Source of the DNA: Verrucomicrobiota bacterium
GTDB taxonomy: Bacteria > Verrucomicrobiota > Lentisphaeria > JABSQK01 > JAJFLO01
Direction: 5' to 3'
Assembly (NCBI GenBank): GCA_021772635.1
Contig: JAJFLP010000101.1
Coordinates: 1-64,000 of the forward strand
DNA: 64,000 nucleotides
How positions within the stretch are numbered: the first letter of the stretch is position 1; each line of letters opens with the position of its first letter. A model generated the notes under the pieces. That model did not search any database, had not been told where the DNA came from, and worked only from the letters and a program-made list of their open reading frames with translations. Positions 37,044 to 45,344 of the stretch are shown here, in pieces. Position numbers and translations under genes: made by a program.

Positions 37044-38342
37044 TTGGAGAAAAATATTTTAATCGTCGATGACGACCGCGATCAGCGAGATGTACTCCGG
37101 GCTACTCTCGAATTATTTGAATACCGGGTTTTGGAAGCGGCAAACATCACCGACGCTAAGTCTGTCATCCAGAACGACCAGGTAGATCTGATAATAACCG
37201 ACGTGGAAATGCCGGGAGGTACAGGGATCGATCTGTTGAAATCTGTAAAAGTATCGCATCCGCAGATTCCGACCATTATCCACACCGGAATGCCTAAATT
37301 CGAAGCGGCGGTCGAGTGCGTAAAAATAGGAGCGGTGGACTACCTGCAGAAACCGGTGGCTGTCAAAACGATGATGGACATTGTCCGCGCTGCCCTGGCT
37401 GCGGTGGATGAATCTAAGTGTATGGATGCAGCGCGCACGCTGAAAATGGATCGGGTCGGATGTATATTTGGCGGTTACGAAATCATTAAGACCCTGGGCG
37501 AAGGTTCGTTCGGCGTTGTCTTTTTGGCGCGGAGATTCGAAAAAGATATCGTTAAGAATTACGCCATTAAGCTAATAAAACCCCCTACCCTTGGCGAAGA
37601 CGACTCCCGCGAGTATCTGGAACGATTCCTGCACGAAGCCGACGCGGGAACCCGCGTTCTACATCCGAATGTCATCAGCGTTGTGGATCACGGCCTGGCG
37701 GAAGACGGGATGTTTCCGTACCTCGTAATGGAGTACTTCCGCGGACAGTCATTGAAAGAACTCATGAAGGAAGGGTGTAACCTTGACTATCGTCAGAAAA
37801 CAAAGATAATTTTACAGATAGCCGAAGCGTTGGCGGCCGTCCATGCTCATGGCATATTTCATCGGGACATAAAACCCGATAACGTCATGATTGACGAGGA
37901 TTTCATGCTTAAAGTCATGGATTTCGGAGTCGCCCGGCTGCCTGAATCCGAACTCACCGTGACGACCACGATCCTTGGTACACCATTCTATCTGTCGCCT
38001 GAGGGGTTTTTATCGGCGAAAGTCGATCATCGGGCAGATATCTATTCCCTTGGCGTTCTCGCCTATGAATTGTTCCTCGGAAAGAAACCGTTTGACAGCA
38101 AAGCTATAGCGGTACTGATGCGACTTATCATGACGGCACCGCCGCTCGAACCTAGTAAAATCGACGGCGATTTTTCACCGGGACTCCAGGATATTCTCGC
38201 TGTCATGTTGAAGAAAGATCGAGATCAGCGTTATCAGAGTGCCAATGAACTCATTGCCGACCTCCGGGATTTTCTCGATTCGAATATTGATGAACTGCGA
38301 GCGAGGCTCAAAGACCGTCTGGAAGCGAATGACTGGGAGTGA
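37044..38342 (+). CDS. Receiver domain fused to Ser/Thr protein kinase
   Basis: A 432-residue soluble protein, TTG start with GGAG three bases before it; no better start is seen. Residues 1-125 are a receiver (acidic pocket Asp9-11, phosphoacceptor Asp53 in LIITDVEMPGG, Lys in YLQKPV). Residues about 150-410 are a Hanks-type kinase: glycine loop GEGSFGVV, YAIKLI lysine, HRDIKPDNVMI catalytic loop, DFG in KVMDFGVAR, SPEGF, and DIYSLGVLAYEL. A phosphorelay would therefore switch Ser/Thr phosphorylation directly. The next gene encodes an FHA-receiver protein that could read the product. The stop is one base from a GACTGC-type palindrome, and another such palindrome lies upstream. Confidence 0.92.
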   Translation: MEKNILIVDDDRDQRDVLRATLELFEYRVLEAANITDAKSVIQNDQVDLIITDVEMPGGTGIDLLKSVKVSHPQIPTIIHTGMPKFEAAVECVKIGAVDYLQKPVAVKTMMDIVRAALAAVDESKCMDAARTLKMDRVGCIFGGYEIIKTLGEGSFGVVFLARRFEKDIVKNYAIKLIKPPTLGEDDSREYLERFLHEADAGTRVLHPNVISVVDHGLAEDGMFPYLVMEYFRGQSLKELMKEGCNLDYRQKTKIILQIAEALAAVHAHGIFHRDIKPDNVMIDEDFMLKVMDFGVARLPESELTVTTTILGTPFYLSPEGFLSAKVDHRADIYSLGVLAYELFLGKKPFDSKAIAVLMRLIMTAPPLEPSKIDGDFSPGLQDILAVMLKKDRDQRYQSANELIADLRDFLDSNIDELRARLKDRLEANDWE

Positions 38343-38343
38343 A

Positions 38344-38443
38344 GACTGCAAGCAGTCGAATTTTTAATTCCGGGCTCAACTGTGTGCTCTGCACCCGCTC
38401 CGTCTGCACGATAAATCGTGTAAAATTTCGACTGCTTGCAGTC
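38344..38443. repeat. Inverted pair of GACTGC-NN-GCAGTC palindromes
   Basis: GACTGCAAGCAGTC (38344-38357) and its reverse complement GACTGCTTGCAGTC (38430-38443) bracket the space between the receiver-kinase and FHA-receiver genes. Each is itself nearly palindromic. The same motif (exact or with one to three changes) appears at 21870, 25984, 27540, 36670, 36996, 41504, 44387, 58209 and 59234. Confidence 0.75.
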
Positions 38444-38472
38444 GATCAATCAACTATAAGGGAAGAAATACG

Positions 38473-39657
38473 ATGAACAACGAGCGTGTGATCCTGATCG
38501 ATAATTCCGACGTGCCGGCATCTCAACGACACGTAGAACTAATAATCCACAAATTTCCGTTTCGAATCGGCCGCAGCATGACGGATGGAGAATCACATCG
38601 TCATTTTGATTTACAGGAAAATGACCTGTATCTCAAAGAGAGCGGGAATCCATTTCACGCCTCCCGAAATCATGTAGAACTCGGATTCAGCGGCGGATCC
38701 GTTTACATACGCGACCTCGGCAGCGCTAACGGCACTCTCGTGAACGGTATGCGGATCGGCGGTCAACGGGGTGAGCAGGCGACGCTATTGCTGCAGGTGG
38801 AAAATAATATTATTCAAATCGGCAAAAATAAGTCCCCGTGGAAATTTGAACTCAGGATTCCACAGCGAAAGGAACGCTATCGAATGGTTATCGCGGACGA
38901 CGATGTGGAAATGCGCGATCTGCTCGAAAGTATTTTCAGCGATGACTTCGATATCATACTCGCAAAAGACGGAGAAGAGGCCCTGGAACGCTGCCTTGCC
39001 GAAGTCCCCGATATCGTCATTCTCGACTGGGATATGCCGAAAATACAGGGTATCGACGTCTGCAAGACCCTAAAATGTAATCTGAAAACATCTAATCTTC
39101 CTATCGTTATGCTGACGGGACGGGCCGAGTCGATTGACCGAATCACCGGGATTGAGGTTGGCGCCGATGACTATATTACGAAACCCCCGGAGTTAGAAGA
39201 ACTGAAAACCCGGGTAAACGGTGCCCTTTCCCGCGTCCTTCACGCACGCGATGTCCATTGGTTGACCGGCATCGCCAGTGAGGCCGCTTTCCGCAATGAA
39301 GTCAATGATCTACTCAGCAGCGCGACGGAGAAAAAAGAGTTCGGGTTGATAAAGGTAACATTGCAAAACCTTGGAACCATGGATTGGGAAGTTGGTGAAA
39401 AAGCCACCGACACCATGGTTCGAAGAATAGCAGAGGCATTATGGGGAGAAACCGTCAAAGCGGAGCGCACCGTTGTCGGCCAGCTTCGAATCGGGCAGTG
39501 GGGTATTTTGACGCCAAAGATAACGCGAAAGCAGGTTGAGAAATCGATCAAAGCCAACCTGAATCCCATAATCAAAGATACCCCGCTAAAGTTTACTGCC
39601 AAGTACTATGCCAGTTCCAGTGGGCAGAGTTACCACGATTTCGTCGATTTAATATAA
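38473..39657 (+). CDS. FHA-receiver-degenerate GGDEF protein
   Basis: A 394-residue soluble protein. FHA domain (about 1-125): FRIGRS, ASRNHVELG, GTLVNGMRIGG. Receiver (about 135-255): ADDDVEMRD, VILDWDMPK, YITKPPEL. C-terminal domain (about 258-394) begins WLTGIASEAAFRNEVNDLL, the usual start of a GGDEF domain, but where GGDEF and the metal ligands should be it reads LRIGQWGILTP, so it should not make cyclic-di-GMP. It could bind GTP or a protein instead. It sits directly after a receiver-Ser/Thr kinase, the likely source of the phosphothreonine its FHA would bind. AAGGGAAG is the ribosome site. Confidence 0.87.
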   Translation: MNNERVILIDNSDVPASQRHVELIIHKFPFRIGRSMTDGESHRHFDLQENDLYLKESGNPFHASRNHVELGFSGGSVYIRDLGSANGTLVNGMRIGGQRGEQATLLLQVENNIIQIGKNKSPWKFELRIPQRKERYRMVIADDDVEMRDLLESIFSDDFDIILAKDGEEALERCLAEVPDIVILDWDMPKIQGIDVCKTLKCNLKTSNLPIVMLTGRAESIDRITGIEVGADDYITKPPELEELKTRVNGALSRVLHARDVHWLTGIASEAAFRNEVNDLLSSATEKKEFGLIKVTLQNLGTMDWEVGEKATDTMVRRIAEALWGETVKAERTVVGQLRIGQWGILTPKITRKQVEKSIKANLNPIIKDTPLKFTAKYYASSSGQSYHDFVDLI

Positions 39658-39764
39658 TATTACGGATTGAAATAGTTACTGATTTACGCGGCGACATTGG
39701 TAGGTAAAAATTCAGTAAACCTGTTCACGTATTTGTTTAGCAACCTTGGTCGCAGGGATACCCC

Positions 39765-39852
39765 GTTGGAGTTCACACTTTAGTGTGCTAATCCTCGACA
39801 GACACACAGCCGAGCATGCGAGACGGCCTTTGGCAAAAGTGCGAACTCCAAC
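39765..39852. repeat. GTTGGAGTTCAC palindromic element
   Basis: Outer arms GTTGGAGTTCAC and GCGAACTCCAAC enclose an inner CACACTTTAGTGTG hairpin, a CGAGCATGCGAGACGG stretch and GGCAAAAGTG. The same plan occurs at 21928-22189, 51312, 51451, 53311 and 57008. A CTGGAGGGCGGATG tail at 39919 is shared with the copies near 51405 and 53433. Confidence 0.7.
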
Positions 39853-40012
39853 AACTCGCTAAACAAATTCGGGGTCACTGAATATCTACATTGGTATCAC
39901 GCCCGCGAAATCAAACCTGGAGGGCGGATGTCCTCAGCCGCCTGGGTACTCGAAACTGAAAACCGTGGCCGCTGGGGACATCGGCCCTCCAAGCGGTTAT
40001 CCCTAAAATAGG

Positions 40013-40092
40013 CGGACATTCCGATTCGTAATATTACTCGTTTTTCGAGGTGAAATTTCGAAACGGATTACTATTATGATTACGAGAAAACT
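40013..40092. repeat. Copy of the AATAAGCG / TTCGAGGTGAAATTT repeat
   Basis: CTAAAATAGGCGGACATTCC, GTTTTTCGAGGTGAAATTTC and a TTACTATTATGATTACGAG tract match the copies at 10206 and 16859. It ends about 35 bases before the NtrC-like gene. I see nothing else in the 39658-40128 gap apart from this and the palindrome at 39765. Confidence 0.65.
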
Positions 40093-40128
40093 GCATATGT
40101 TTCAGTAACGATTTATCCAACGTGTGAA

Positions 40129-41505
40129 ATGAGGAAAAAACAAAGAACGATATTGGTCGTGGAAGACCATCTGGTATTTCGTGAAGCGGTTGTTGACTCG
40201 CTTTCTCATCTATACAATGTCGCGGCGTCCGGATCCGTAAATGAGACCCTGGACTATTTGGAAAAGAACACCCCCGATATCATATTTGTGGATATCGGCC
40301 TGCCCGATGGCGATGGCTTATCGCTGGTCAAAACGATACGATCCTCCCACTGCGATTCAGCAATCATTATGATGACTGCGCAAAGCGAGATTTCCACCGT
40401 GGTCGAAGCTATGCGAAACGGAGCAAGCGACTATCTGGTGAAACCGGTGAGAGCCGATGTCCTCAATGTCGTGGTTGAGAAGGCGCTGGAGGCGACTGAA
40501 AACCGACGGGAACTGAAATCCCGGCGCCAGGTCGACAACCTGTCGCTCAAAGAATGCGAATTTGTCGGCCTCAGCACATTTGCCCGAGAACTTTCCAAAA
40601 AAATAAACGTGCTCGGAGCATCGGACACGACGGTGCTGCTTGAAGGCGAAACCGGAACCGGAAAGGAATTGATCGCCCGACTGATTCATCGCGAAAGCGC
40701 GCGCTTATCGAAACCATTCGTTGCTCTCAATTGTGCCGCTATCCCGAAAGACCTTATTGAAGCAGAGTTGTTCGGTTACCAGGAAGGCGCGTTTACCGGC
40801 GCCAGGAAAAAGAGAATCGGAAAATTTGAGCTCGCTGACAATGGCACGTTGTTATTGGATGAAATTGCGGACCTTCCGCTAGACGCACAGTCGAAATTAC
40901 TCCGTATTCTTGAGGAACAGGACTTCTACCCGGTAGGAAGCAATGAACTTCGTAGCGTCGATGTACGGGTAATCGCGTCGACGAACCAACACCTCGCGGA
41001 ATTGGTTGAGAAGAAACTGTTTCGCGCGGATTTGTACTACCGATTGAATGTTTACGTACTTGCAGTGCCCGCTCTTAGTCAGAGACCGGAGGATATTATT
41101 CCGTTAACCGAACAATTTATCCGGATTTTCAACCGTAAATTCGGTAAGAATGTAGAGGGGGTTCACGATCGGGCACGAGATTTCCTTCTGAATCACGCCT
41201 GGCCGGGCAACGTACGGGAGTTACGTAATGTATTGGAACGCGTGATGCTCTTCTGCACAGATTCCGTTATTCAACCGGAACAATTGCACTTTATTCAGGC
41301 GGATTTTGAAAGGCGATCGTCCGAGTATTCGGATACTAAATCGACTCTTACGGACGGATTGGATCAGCGCATCATTGAAATAGAAAAATCGATTATTTCG
41401 GACGCTCTGAATCGGACGCGCGGCAATAAGGCGAAAGCCGCGAGAATGTTGCAGTTATCGGCACCTGCTTTTCATTATCGATTGGAGAAATATGGAATGA
41501 AGTAA
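40129..41505 (+). CDS. NtrC-type sigma-54-dependent response regulator
   Basis: A 458-residue protein: receiver (1-125, phosphoacceptor in IIFVDIGLPDGDG), sigma-54 AAA+ domain (about 140-380: Walker A GETGTGKE, sigma-54 contact loop GAFTGA, Walker B TLLLDEIADLP, arginine-finger region RADLYYRLNVY) and a Fis-type helix-turn-helix (about 415-458: NKAKAARMLQLSAPAFHYRL). It activates transcription from -24/-12 promoters. The adjoining kinase (41525) is its evident partner. A plausible -24/-12 promoter lies at 44163. The stop overlaps an ACTGCAAGCGGT palindrome. Confidence 0.94.
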   Translation: MRKKQRTILVVEDHLVFREAVVDSLSHLYNVAASGSVNETLDYLEKNTPDIIFVDIGLPDGDGLSLVKTIRSSHCDSAIIMMTAQSEISTVVEAMRNGASDYLVKPVRADVLNVVVEKALEATENRRELKSRRQVDNLSLKECEFVGLSTFARELSKKINVLGASDTTVLLEGETGTGKELIARLIHRESARLSKPFVALNCAAIPKDLIEAELFGYQEGAFTGARKKRIGKFELADNGTLLLDEIADLPLDAQSKLLRILEEQDFYPVGSNELRSVDVRVIASTNQHLAELVEKKLFRADLYYRLNVYVLAVPALSQRPEDIIPLTEQFIRIFNRKFGKNVEGVHDRARDFLLNHAWPGNVRELRNVLERVMLFCTDSVIQPEQLHFIQADFERRSSEYSDTKSTLTDGLDQRIIEIEKSIISDALNRTRGNKAKAARMLQLSAPAFHYRLEKYGMK

Positions 41506-41524
41506 ACTGCAAGCGGTTTAATTT

Positions 41525-43318
41525 TTGGACGACTCGTTCGTGCCAGCGTATATGACTCCGAACGATATTTCGTCCCGCATGCAGGAGAATGACGATGGGA
41601 ATAAAATGACCGACTCCAGTAAAAATTTATCAAAACTCCGACAACGTGCGATGAAAAGAATTACGGAGAGCCATCGTGACTACCGCAATATGTCACAGGA
41701 TGACATCAGAAGGCTTATCGACGAGTCACATATTTACGAGATCGAGCTTGAACTGCAAAATGAGGAACTGCGCGACGCGCAGCTGCGGCTCGATGTATCT
41801 CTCAAAAAATACACGGATCTATATGACTTCGCGCCGGTCGCTTATTTGACGATCTGTGATAAGGGCCACATCCTTGAAGCCAATTTGGCCGCTTCCACCT
41901 TGCTGGCGAAAGAACGAAGCAAACTCGTTAATTCCCAACTCACGAAATTTATCACTGACGAAGATCAGGATACGTTTTATCTGTATCGAAAAAACGTTAC
42001 CGGCGGAACCATGGCGAAAAGCCCATGCGAACTGCAGATGCAGACCTCCGATGGCAGTCGCTTTTACGCAAGTCTGAACTGTATCCCCGTAGCGGATTGC
42101 GACAACCGTCCTAGTCATCTCCGCATCGCGATCACGAATTCGACTGAACGTCGCCAGGCAACAGCGAGGGTAGAAGAGGCCAGGAAATCGACGGTCGAGG
42201 AGCAAACTCGGGAATTACGTGCAGTTAATAGAAAACTGCTCCAGGAGATTGCCGAGCATGAGCGCGCCGATCAGAAAATTAAGCTATTCTGCCACCTGAT
42301 AGATCAAAGTAATGACGCGATTATTACCGCAGATCCGGATACAGGAAGATTGATCGATTTCAATCAATGCGCCTGTCGCATGCTCGGATATTCAAAGCAG
42401 GAGTTAGCGGCCTTAACCATACACGATATTCATACCAAACTGCCGAAGCAATCTTACGAGACGGACGATATAGAAAACGCCGAAAAGCACGGTTCGACGT
42501 TCTTGAAAACGAACTATAAGCGTAAAGACGGCACTGTATGCCCCGTCGAATTGAGTTCACGCCATGTTTCCATATCGACCGGAGAATACGTCATCGAAAT
42601 CGCACGCGATACGACGCAGTTTCAAAAACTGCACGATCAAAGAAACCGGGCCGAGCGATTGGCGGTCTTGGGCGAGTTCTCAGCATCGGTCGCCCACGAA
42701 ATCCGCAACCCGTTGGCAGCAATTGAATTGAGGTTGTCCAATCTCGCCGCAGCGCTGCATATTACACCGGAAGATAACGGCGATTACGACCATATTCTGA
42801 CAGCGATCGAGAACGCGAAGCACATCATTGATGAAATACTGAATTTTGCCAAACCCGCGCCGCCTGACTTCCGGAACGCGCAGATCACCACGATCATTGA
42901 CGGCAATCTCGGGATGCTGGCGGCCAGATTAAGAGATTGTAACGTTTCGGTTGTCAGGAACTACATGCCGCAAACGCGCCCGGTGTACGTAGATTATTCA
43001 CATTTTATGCAGATTTTTTCGAATATCATTTTTAACGCGCTCGCGGCGATGCCGGATGGCGGCAATCTGAGCATTACGACAAAGGAGCGGAAGCAATTCC
43101 TCCTCGTCGAAATAAACGATACCGGTACCGGCATCGGCGAAGACGGAAAAGAACTCATTTTCGATCCATTCTACACGACGAAACCCGATGGAACCGGACT
43201 TGGCTTAGCGATTGTTTCGCGATTACTTGAGGCGAATCATTCGACCATAAAAGTCGAGAGTATGGTCGAAAAAGGAACCACGTTTACGATTTCAATTCCC
43301 TTCGCGGATGTGCAGTAA
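41525..43318 (+). CDS. PAS-PAS histidine kinase, NtrB-like
   Basis: Up to 597 residues without TM segments. The start is uncertain: TTG at 41525, or ATG at 41552, 41579 or 41606. The first codons run through a CCCGCATGCAGG palindrome, so the repeat may have changed the N-terminus. A coiled-coil stretch with HIYEIELELQNEELRDAQLR precedes PAS1 (about 85-200); PAS2 is at about 260-365; the NtrB-type H-box is FSASVAHEIRNPLAAIE; HATPase has NIIFNALAAMP, DTGTGIG and GTGLGLAIV. It lies 20 bases after the NtrC-like gene, forming a regulator-kinase pair that senses a cytoplasmic cue through PAS. Confidence 0.9.
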   Translation: MDDSFVPAYMTPNDISSRMQENDDGNKMTDSSKNLSKLRQRAMKRITESHRDYRNMSQDDIRRLIDESHIYEIELELQNEELRDAQLRLDVSLKKYTDLYDFAPVAYLTICDKGHILEANLAASTLLAKERSKLVNSQLTKFITDEDQDTFYLYRKNVTGGTMAKSPCELQMQTSDGSRFYASLNCIPVADCDNRPSHLRIAITNSTERRQATARVEEARKSTVEEQTRELRAVNRKLLQEIAEHERADQKIKLFCHLIDQSNDAIITADPDTGRLIDFNQCACRMLGYSKQELAALTIHDIHTKLPKQSYETDDIENAEKHGSTFLKTNYKRKDGTVCPVELSSRHVSISTGEYVIEIARDTTQFQKLHDQRNRAERLAVLGEFSASVAHEIRNPLAAIELRLSNLAAALHITPEDNGDYDHILTAIENAKHIIDEILNFAKPAPPDFRNAQITTIIDGNLGMLAARLRDCNVSVVRNYMPQTRPVYVDYSHFMQIFSNIIFNALAAMPDGGNLSITTKERKQFLLVEINDTGTGIGEDGKELIFDPFYTTKPDGTGLGLAIVSRLLEANHSTIKVESMVEKGTTFTISIPFADVQ

Positions 43319-43336
43319 ATTTTAAGCGGGGTGACG

Positions 43337-43594
43337 CTAAATCCCTCTCTGTTTTGTTAGGGCCTTTTGATGTTTGGCAGCGTATAGATCAAGAAGTCGT
43401 CGTATCATCGCTTGGTAGGAGGTGTGGCGACTCTTGGCTTCCTTCTTGAAAAAATCTATACTTGATTTACTCAAGGCGATGGTCACCTTTATGTTCTCTT
43501 CCTTGAAGGCCAATTCTTCAGGAGGAGGAAGAAAGTCATCGATGATTTCGATTTTCCCGAGTGATTCATCTGTATATCTAGTTTTGTTCTTCAT
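43337..43594 (-). CDS. brnA: BrnA-family antitoxin
   Basis: An 85-residue protein from the ATG at 43594 (AAAGGA ribosome site; an upstream extension lies inside brnT). The C-terminal half, KVTIALSKSSIDFFKKEAKS followed by YQAMIRRLLDLYA, is the ribbon-helix-helix DNA-binding region of BrnA antitoxins; the N-terminus binds BrnT. It would neutralise BrnT and repress the operon. Start overlaps the brnT end by 17 bases, the normal brnT-brnA order. Confidence 0.85.
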   Translation of the reverse strand: MKNKTRYTDESLGKIEIIDDFLPPPEELAFKEENIKVTIALSKSSIDFFKKEAKSRHTSYQAMIRRLLDLYAAKHQKALTKQRGI

Positions 43595-43856
43595 ATATCC
43601 TTTTTCCTTTCCGCCAATAGCCCGCACCGATAATGCGGATTACACTACCGCGATATGTGAAGCGTACAGTAATAACATCGTCCCCAACCTTGCCAAAGCA
43701 GAAAAAGCGCAGTTCATGCCCGCTATGCTCAATATCTCTAGCAATTACACGACTTGGATCGGCAAAGGCATATTGTGCGAGTTCAAACGGAATACCATGC
43801 TTTCGCTTATTCTCACGGTTCTTCAGATCATCCCATTCGAATTTCACTTCTGCCAT
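43578..43856 (-). CDS. brnT: BrnT-family RNase toxin
   Basis: A 92-residue protein with BrnT hallmarks: FEWDDLKNRENKRKHGIPFE at the N-terminus, a central RFFCFGKVGDDVITVRFTYR beta stretch and the end RIIGAGYWRKGKRIYEE. BrnT toxins are RelE-fold ribonucleases that block translation. The Arg residues in VRFTYR and the Lys/Arg-rich end supply expected catalytic or RNA-binding side chains. It is followed by brnA in an overlapping unit, transcribed against the surrounding signalling genes. Confidence 0.88.
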   Translation of the reverse strand: MAEVKFEWDDLKNRENKRKHGIPFELAQYAFADPSRVIARDIEHSGHELRFFCFGKVGDDVITVRFTYRGSVIRIIGAGYWRKGKRIYEEQN

Positions 43857-43914
43857 GAGAATACAATAATTCCATTATTCCCAAAAGCCATATAAAGATA
43901 TGGGGAAAACGACA

Positions 43915-44035
43915 AAAATCCAAGGCTGAAGTTTCTTATTTCCTTCATCCTTCATCATTCTTCCATCTTCTATCTTCCTTCCTCCTTCATCATCCTTCAT
44001 CATTCATCCTTCATCATTCATCCATCCTCCCCCTC
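43915..44035. repeat. CT-rich tandem repeat (TTCATC/CCTTCATCATTC)
   Basis: Starting from CCAAGGCTGAAGTTTCTTAT, the strand consists of imprecise repeats of CCTTCATC, CATTC and TTCCTTC. The first part recurs inverted at 51167-51205. One strand is almost free of purines apart from A, so the tract may adopt unusual structure or slip during replication. It lies upstream of the shared block at 44059. Confidence 0.7.
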
Positions 44036-44058
44036 TCACAGTAAAATTTCGTGAAATT

Positions 44059-44136
44059 ACTCAGATTTTCATGATATACCCCTCGCACGCCCACCTTCCT
44101 GAATACTATGTTTTCGCCATAAATATCTAAACTTGA
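44059..44136 (+). promoter_or_regulatory. Upstream block shared with the region before the CheY gene
   Basis: ACTCAGATTTTCATGATA, a CCCCTCGCACGC stretch, CTTCCTGAATA and ATATCTAAACTTGAA align collinearly with 48327-48402, which lies a similar distance (about 90-110 bases) before another signalling gene. The similarity could be a shared regulatory site or another dispersed repeat. Confidence 0.4.
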
Positions 44137-44162
44137 AGTCATTATATAATAAAAATATTAAT

Positions 44163-44178
44163 TGGCGTGGAACATGCG
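44163..44178 (+). promoter_or_regulatory. Candidate sigma-54 (-24/-12) promoter
   Basis: TTGGCGTGGAACATGCG has the invariant GG (44164-44165) and GC (44176-44177) at the required 10-base separation, within an AT-rich stretch and 66 bases before the ATG at 44244. It departs from the consensus at several less conserved positions. An NtrC-type activator gene lies 2.7 kb upstream. Confidence 0.35.
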
Positions 44179-44243
44179 ATAACTGCAAGAAAGATTTTTG
44201 AGAATGGACAAGTCATTCCATATATAGAAGGAGTACCGGAAAT

Positions 44244-45344
44244 ATGTGCCGATCGCTGCATCTTAGATTATTGACGATATCCTCTAACTTCAGTCAGGTT
44301 GTCGCTACCCGACTTACGTCGACAAGTTTTCTAAAGTCCTTGTCTACCGTGGTCCCGCAGGCGGGATCGACAATTCGACTGCTTGCAGTCTATACGGTTT
44401 TCGCGTTTTCTGCGCCTGCGGCATCCGATTCCCGTCATGCAGCACGAACTGAAGAAAGCAAAATTGCGATAACAGACGCATTTGACGTGATCAGGATTAT
44501 TCAATACGATACGGAGCGAATTCGTTTCGAAATGGGAAAACCAAAAGACGACCATATCCTGTTTAACGTTTCCGACGCCTCGCCTCGGCATGTGTTATTC
44601 CAGGCCCACACGCTCTGCGATGGAGTCAATCGATTGGGTTACGAACTAACCCGAGAGCAAGGGAAAATGCCGCCGGTTCCTCCCAATCAGATTGAAACGG
44701 AAGATATCACTGTTTTTCTCGATTATGCGTGCGCTGAACTTAAGCGCATTATAAAAAATATCGGACTTCACGACCAGATGATGACCGATACGAACAGCGA
44801 ACCGGGCAGTTTGTCCGATCTTCTCCTTGCGATTGCGAAAACCAAACAGCAGATAAACGTGTTGCTGGGGACCCGCTTTGCCCCAAAAGACGTTTATCAG
44901 CAGGTCACCTCTGCCATTGATTATGCTTCCCTCATACTCGGACAGTTTCCCGATACCGTGCAGATCCCTGAGTCCCCGCCGTTTGAACGTGCGAAATCTC
45001 CTGAAGACGTATATCTGCGTTTGGTCGATTGCTTGCGTATTGTCAGCCGTATCGTCGAACAATCCGGAATCGATACCGTGCGCCTGCAAGAAGTCAGTGT
45101 AAAAATCGATCAGGTTTTTCCGAGAGATGTTCTAGACATCGCGACATTAATCACCGCGGAACTGGCCTATCTGCATACGAAATCAAATAAGACTGACCCA
45201 CCCCGTGATGCCTTCGACCCCGGTGTCAAGTTTCCCTCCCACGTATTCCAGAGAGCCGGTATACTATTGGCGCAACTGACCGAATTGGAAGAACAGATAC
45301 GGGTGAGCCCGCGCTGGCTGCATGTTCGTTCTCAGCAGCCATGA
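44244..45344 (+). CDS. Exported protein of unknown function, coupled to hybrid kinase
   Basis: A 366-residue protein I do not recognise. AAGGAG precedes the ATG. The N-terminus looks like a signal peptide split by a repeat: residues 1-12 (MCRSLHLRLLTI), then about 34 residues encoded by a dispersed repeat (44285-44400), then LLAVYTVFAFSAPAAS, a hydrophobic core with an Ala-x-Ala-type cleavage site. The mature part (about 62-366) is mostly helical, with repeated ITDAFDVIRI, CAELKRIIKNIG and LRIVSRIVEQSG segments suggesting a repeated helical bundle of about 90 residues. Its stop overlaps the start of the following hybrid kinase (ATGA), so it is probably a periplasmic partner of that sensor. 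Confidence 0.6.
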   Translation: MCRSLHLRLLTISSNFSQVVATRLTSTSFLKSLSTVVPQAGSTIRLLAVYTVFAFSAPAASDSRHAARTEESKIAITDAFDVIRIIQYDTERIRFEMGKPKDDHILFNVSDASPRHVLFQAHTLCDGVNRLGYELTREQGKMPPVPPNQIETEDITVFLDYACAELKRIIKNIGLHDQMMTDTNSEPGSLSDLLLAIAKTKQQINVLLGTRFAPKDVYQQVTSAIDYASLILGQFPDTVQIPESPPFERAKSPEDVYLRLVDCLRIVSRIVEQSGIDTVRLQEVSVKIDQVFPRDVLDIATLITAELAYLHTKSNKTDPPRDAFDPGVKFPSHVFQRAGILLAQLTELEEQIRVSPRWLHVRSQQP

